Part shown: positions 62,569-64,000 of the stretch, in pieces
Layout of the letters: each line of letters opens with the position of its first letter
How positions within the stretch are numbered: the first letter of the stretch is position 1
Assembly: GCA_934119955.1 (NCBI GenBank)
Contig: CAKOSZ010000001.1
Coordinates: forward strand, 1 to 64,000
Direction of reading: 5' to 3'
DNA from: an uncultured Bacilli bacterium
Lineage (GTDB): Bacteria > Bacillota_I > Bacilli_A > RF39 > UBA660
DNA: 64,000 nucleotides
Program-made: the position numbers and the translations under genes
Notes under the pieces: generated by a model
Seen by the model: only the letters and a program-made list of their open reading frames with translations
Databases searched by the model: none
What the model was told of the DNA's origin: nothing

Positions 62569-63806
62569 ATAGATGATTTGTAATTTTTATTGGTTTTAAT
62601 TAGTTGGAAACAGGAAATATATATGAAAGGAAGATAAATGAATAGTATAGAAGTTGGAAATGAAAAAAATATTTTATTTTATAGTGATGAAAATGGTCAA
62701 ACTAAAATAGAAGTAGTTTTACAAGATGATGATGTTTGGTTAAATGTAAATGCCATAGCAAATCTTTTTAACGTACAAAGACCTGCTATTGTAAAACATA
62801 TAAATAATATATATAGTGATGATGAATTAAAGAAAACAGCAACCTGTTCCATTTTGGAACAAGTTCAAGTAGAAGGAACACGAAATGTAAAAAGACAGAA
62901 AGAATATTATAATTTAGATATGATTATTTCTATTGGTTTTAGAGTTAATTCTAAGAAAGCGATTAAATTTAGAAGTTGGGCAAATGAAATAATTAAAGAT
63001 TATATGATTCAAGGTTTCGCACTTGATGATGATAGATTTATGAAAGCAAGAAAATCTGATCAAGAATATTTTAAAAGATTACTAGAAAGAATAAAATTAA
63101 TTCGTACTAGTGAGAGAATGTTTTACCAAAAAATTACAGATATATTTGCAGAATGTTCCATTGACTACGATAAAAATAGCAATATAGCAAAAGATTTTTA
63201 TGCAACTGTTCAAAATAAATTTCATTATGCTATTACTGGAAATACCGCAGCAGAAATTATTTACAACAGAGTTGATAGTCAAAAGATGAATATGGGGCTA
63301 ACTAATTGGAACAAATCTCCTGATGGAAAAATTTTAAAACCAGACGTTTTTGTTGCCAAAAATTATTTGGACGAAAAAGAAATAAAAAAATTAAATAATT
63401 TGGTAAACTTATTTCTAGATATTGCAGAGAATAACGCCGAAAGAAATTTATCAATGAGTATGAGTGATTGGAAAAATGAAGTTGAAACATCCTTAAAATT
63501 ATTTCATTATGATATATTAGAGGGTAAAGGAAAAATTTCTAATGAAACAGCAAAGCAAAAAGCAGAAAAGGAATATGAAAAATACAAAGTTATACAAGAT
63601 AAAAAATTTATTTCTGATTTTGATAAATTATTAATTGAAACAGAAAAAATAGAAAATCATTAAAAATAATTACATCATTAAATTAATTATGTATATTAAA
63701 AAAAATATTAATTTAAACATAAAAATATAAAAAACATAAACAAATTTATAAATTAATAAATGATAATAATTATTATTCAAAAAGAGAAAAAGTTACAAAA
63801 AATTAT
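62541..63806. mobile_element. RhuM-gene insertion between two copies of the uvrB start
   Basis: About 1.27 kb lying between identical 40-bp repeats contains one gene, a RhuM protein, and no recombinase. The downstream copy belongs to an apparently intact uvrB. The layout is that of an integration that duplicates or brings along the 5' end of its target gene so that the target stays functional. The mechanism is not shown by the sequence. Confidence 0.65.
62638..63663 (+). CDS. RhuM family protein
   Basis: The 341-residue protein has the full RhuM layout: VWLNVNAIANLFNVQRPAIV and HINNIYSDDELKKTATC near the N-terminus, EYYNLDMIISIGFRVNSKKA, FRSWANEIIKDYMIQGFALD, and a C-terminal region with FYATVQNKFHYAITGNTAAE and KPDVFVAKNYL. 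RhuM was named as a virulence protein in Salmonella, and its biochemical role is not established. The N-terminal ~130 residues are clearly related to the RhuM-Fic protein at 2620-3570. The ATG follows GAAAGGAAGATAA. Confidence 0.9.
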   Translation: MNSIEVGNEKNILFYSDENGQTKIEVVLQDDDVWLNVNAIANLFNVQRPAIVKHINNIYSDDELKKTATCSILEQVQVEGTRNVKRQKEYYNLDMIISIGFRVNSKKAIKFRSWANEIIKDYMIQGFALDDDRFMKARKSDQEYFKRLLERIKLIRTSERMFYQKITDIFAECSIDYDKNSNIAKDFYATVQNKFHYAITGNTAAEIIYNRVDSQKMNMGLTNWNKSPDGKILKPDVFVAKNYLDEKEIKKLNNLVNLFLDIAENNAERNLSMSMSDWKNEVETSLKLFHYDILEGKGKISNETAKQKAEKEYEKYKVIQDKKFISDFDKLLIETEKIENH

Positions 63807-63846
63807 AAAGGAGGAAAATTATGTTTGATTTAGTTAGTAAATATAC
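63807..63846 (+). repeat. 40-bp direct repeat, copy 2 (start of intact uvrB)
   Basis: Identical to 62501-62540; here the sequence continues into the true uvrB coding region. Confidence 0.97.
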
Positions 63847-64000
63847 ACCTAGTGGAGATCAACCAGAAGCAATTAAAGAATTAGTTGAAGGAATAAAAGA
63901 TAATAAAAAACATCAAGTATTACTAGGAGCAACAGGAACTGGTAAAACTTTTACTATTGCTAATGTAATAAAGGAAGTAAATAAACCTACTTTGGTTCTA
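63821..64000 (+). CDS. uvrB: Excinuclease ABC subunit B (N-terminal part)
   Basis: UvrB is the damage-verifying subunit of nucleotide excision repair. The first 60 codons read MFDLVSKYTPSGDQPEAIKE and the Walker A LLGATGTGKTFTIANVI, with AAAGGAGG before the ATG. The gene runs out of the window. The RhuM insertion now lies between the old upstream region and this start, so its promoter may have changed. Confidence 0.96.
   Translation, partial: MFDLVSKYTPSGDQPEAIKELVEGIKDNKKHQVLLGATGTGKTFTIANVIKEVNKPTLVL

Noticed and set aside
1..64000. CRISPR array or cas genes
   Set aside because: No run of regularly spaced identical repeats and no Cas-like protein was seen; the repeats present are protein-coding (InlB, LRR, LysM) or simple pairs.

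Overview
The window is 64 kb of very AT-rich Bacillota DNA. TGA is a stop codon (for example the ATGA overlap of nrdD and nrdG) and tryptophan is TGG, so the standard bacterial code applies. A SAM-I riboswitch, a T-box, a ksgA-yabG-veg block (yabG encodes a sporulation protease), extended -10 promoters and very short intergenic gaps point to a host-associated, anaerobic relative of the spore-forming Bacilli/Erysipelotrichia, perhaps an uncultured gut lineage. The lineage is inferred, not proven. Anaerobic life is supported by class III ribonucleotide reductase, rubrerythrin, a superoxide-reductase domain and an arginine deiminase operon.

Positions 1-12,033 are accessory. An ABC transporter operon (ATPase then permease) has been broken twice. 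The ATPase survives only as its C-terminal third (6388-6729), cut where DNA carrying a large serine recombinase, a RhuM-Fic fusion, an HTH/unknown gene pair, a 575-residue HTH protein and a dead sortase begins. The permease is split into 6716-7335 and 11860-12033 by a 4.5 kb element with its own serine recombinase, an InlB-repeat zincin, a small membrane-anchored protein and a superoxide-reductase domain. Joining the two halves at a shared GG restores the reading frame.

Positions 12,100-24,000 are mostly housekeeping: a D,D-carboxypeptidase, ksgA-yabG-veg, a Crp/Fnr regulator divergent from nrdDG-dut with an 18-bp perfect palindrome between them, a LysM protein, rsmI and a glycerophosphodiesterase. 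Positions 24,000-36,100 hold a T-box-controlled type-2 ileS, two large anchored surface proteins sharing an N-terminal module (one with BspA-like leucine-rich repeats), a possible double-glycine peptide gene, and a DUF1538/PII-like/degenerate phosphoglycerate-mutase operon.

Positions 36,200-44,400 hold SAM-riboswitch-metK, then the arginine deiminase operon (arcA, arcB, arcC, YfcC-type transporter) next to a polar amino-acid ABC transporter, which looks like an arginine uptake and fermentation unit. Positions 44,500-58,100 hold a candidate structured RNA convergent with a DUF3800 gene, tRNA-His, gpsA, rubrerythrin, an orphan NMT1/SsuA-type substrate-binding lipoprotein, a prepilin-like protein, queH, yebC, eno, murD, a Ham1 pyrophosphatase, two more tRNAs, a zincin, htrA with an Abi_2/HEPN gene just upstream, and a DUF308 protein.

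Positions 58,200-64,000 hold a tight four-gene operon of unrecognised proteins, then a second RhuM gene inserted at the start of uvrB. It is bracketed by 40-bp direct repeats of the uvrB ribosome-binding site and first codons, and leaves uvrB intact downstream.
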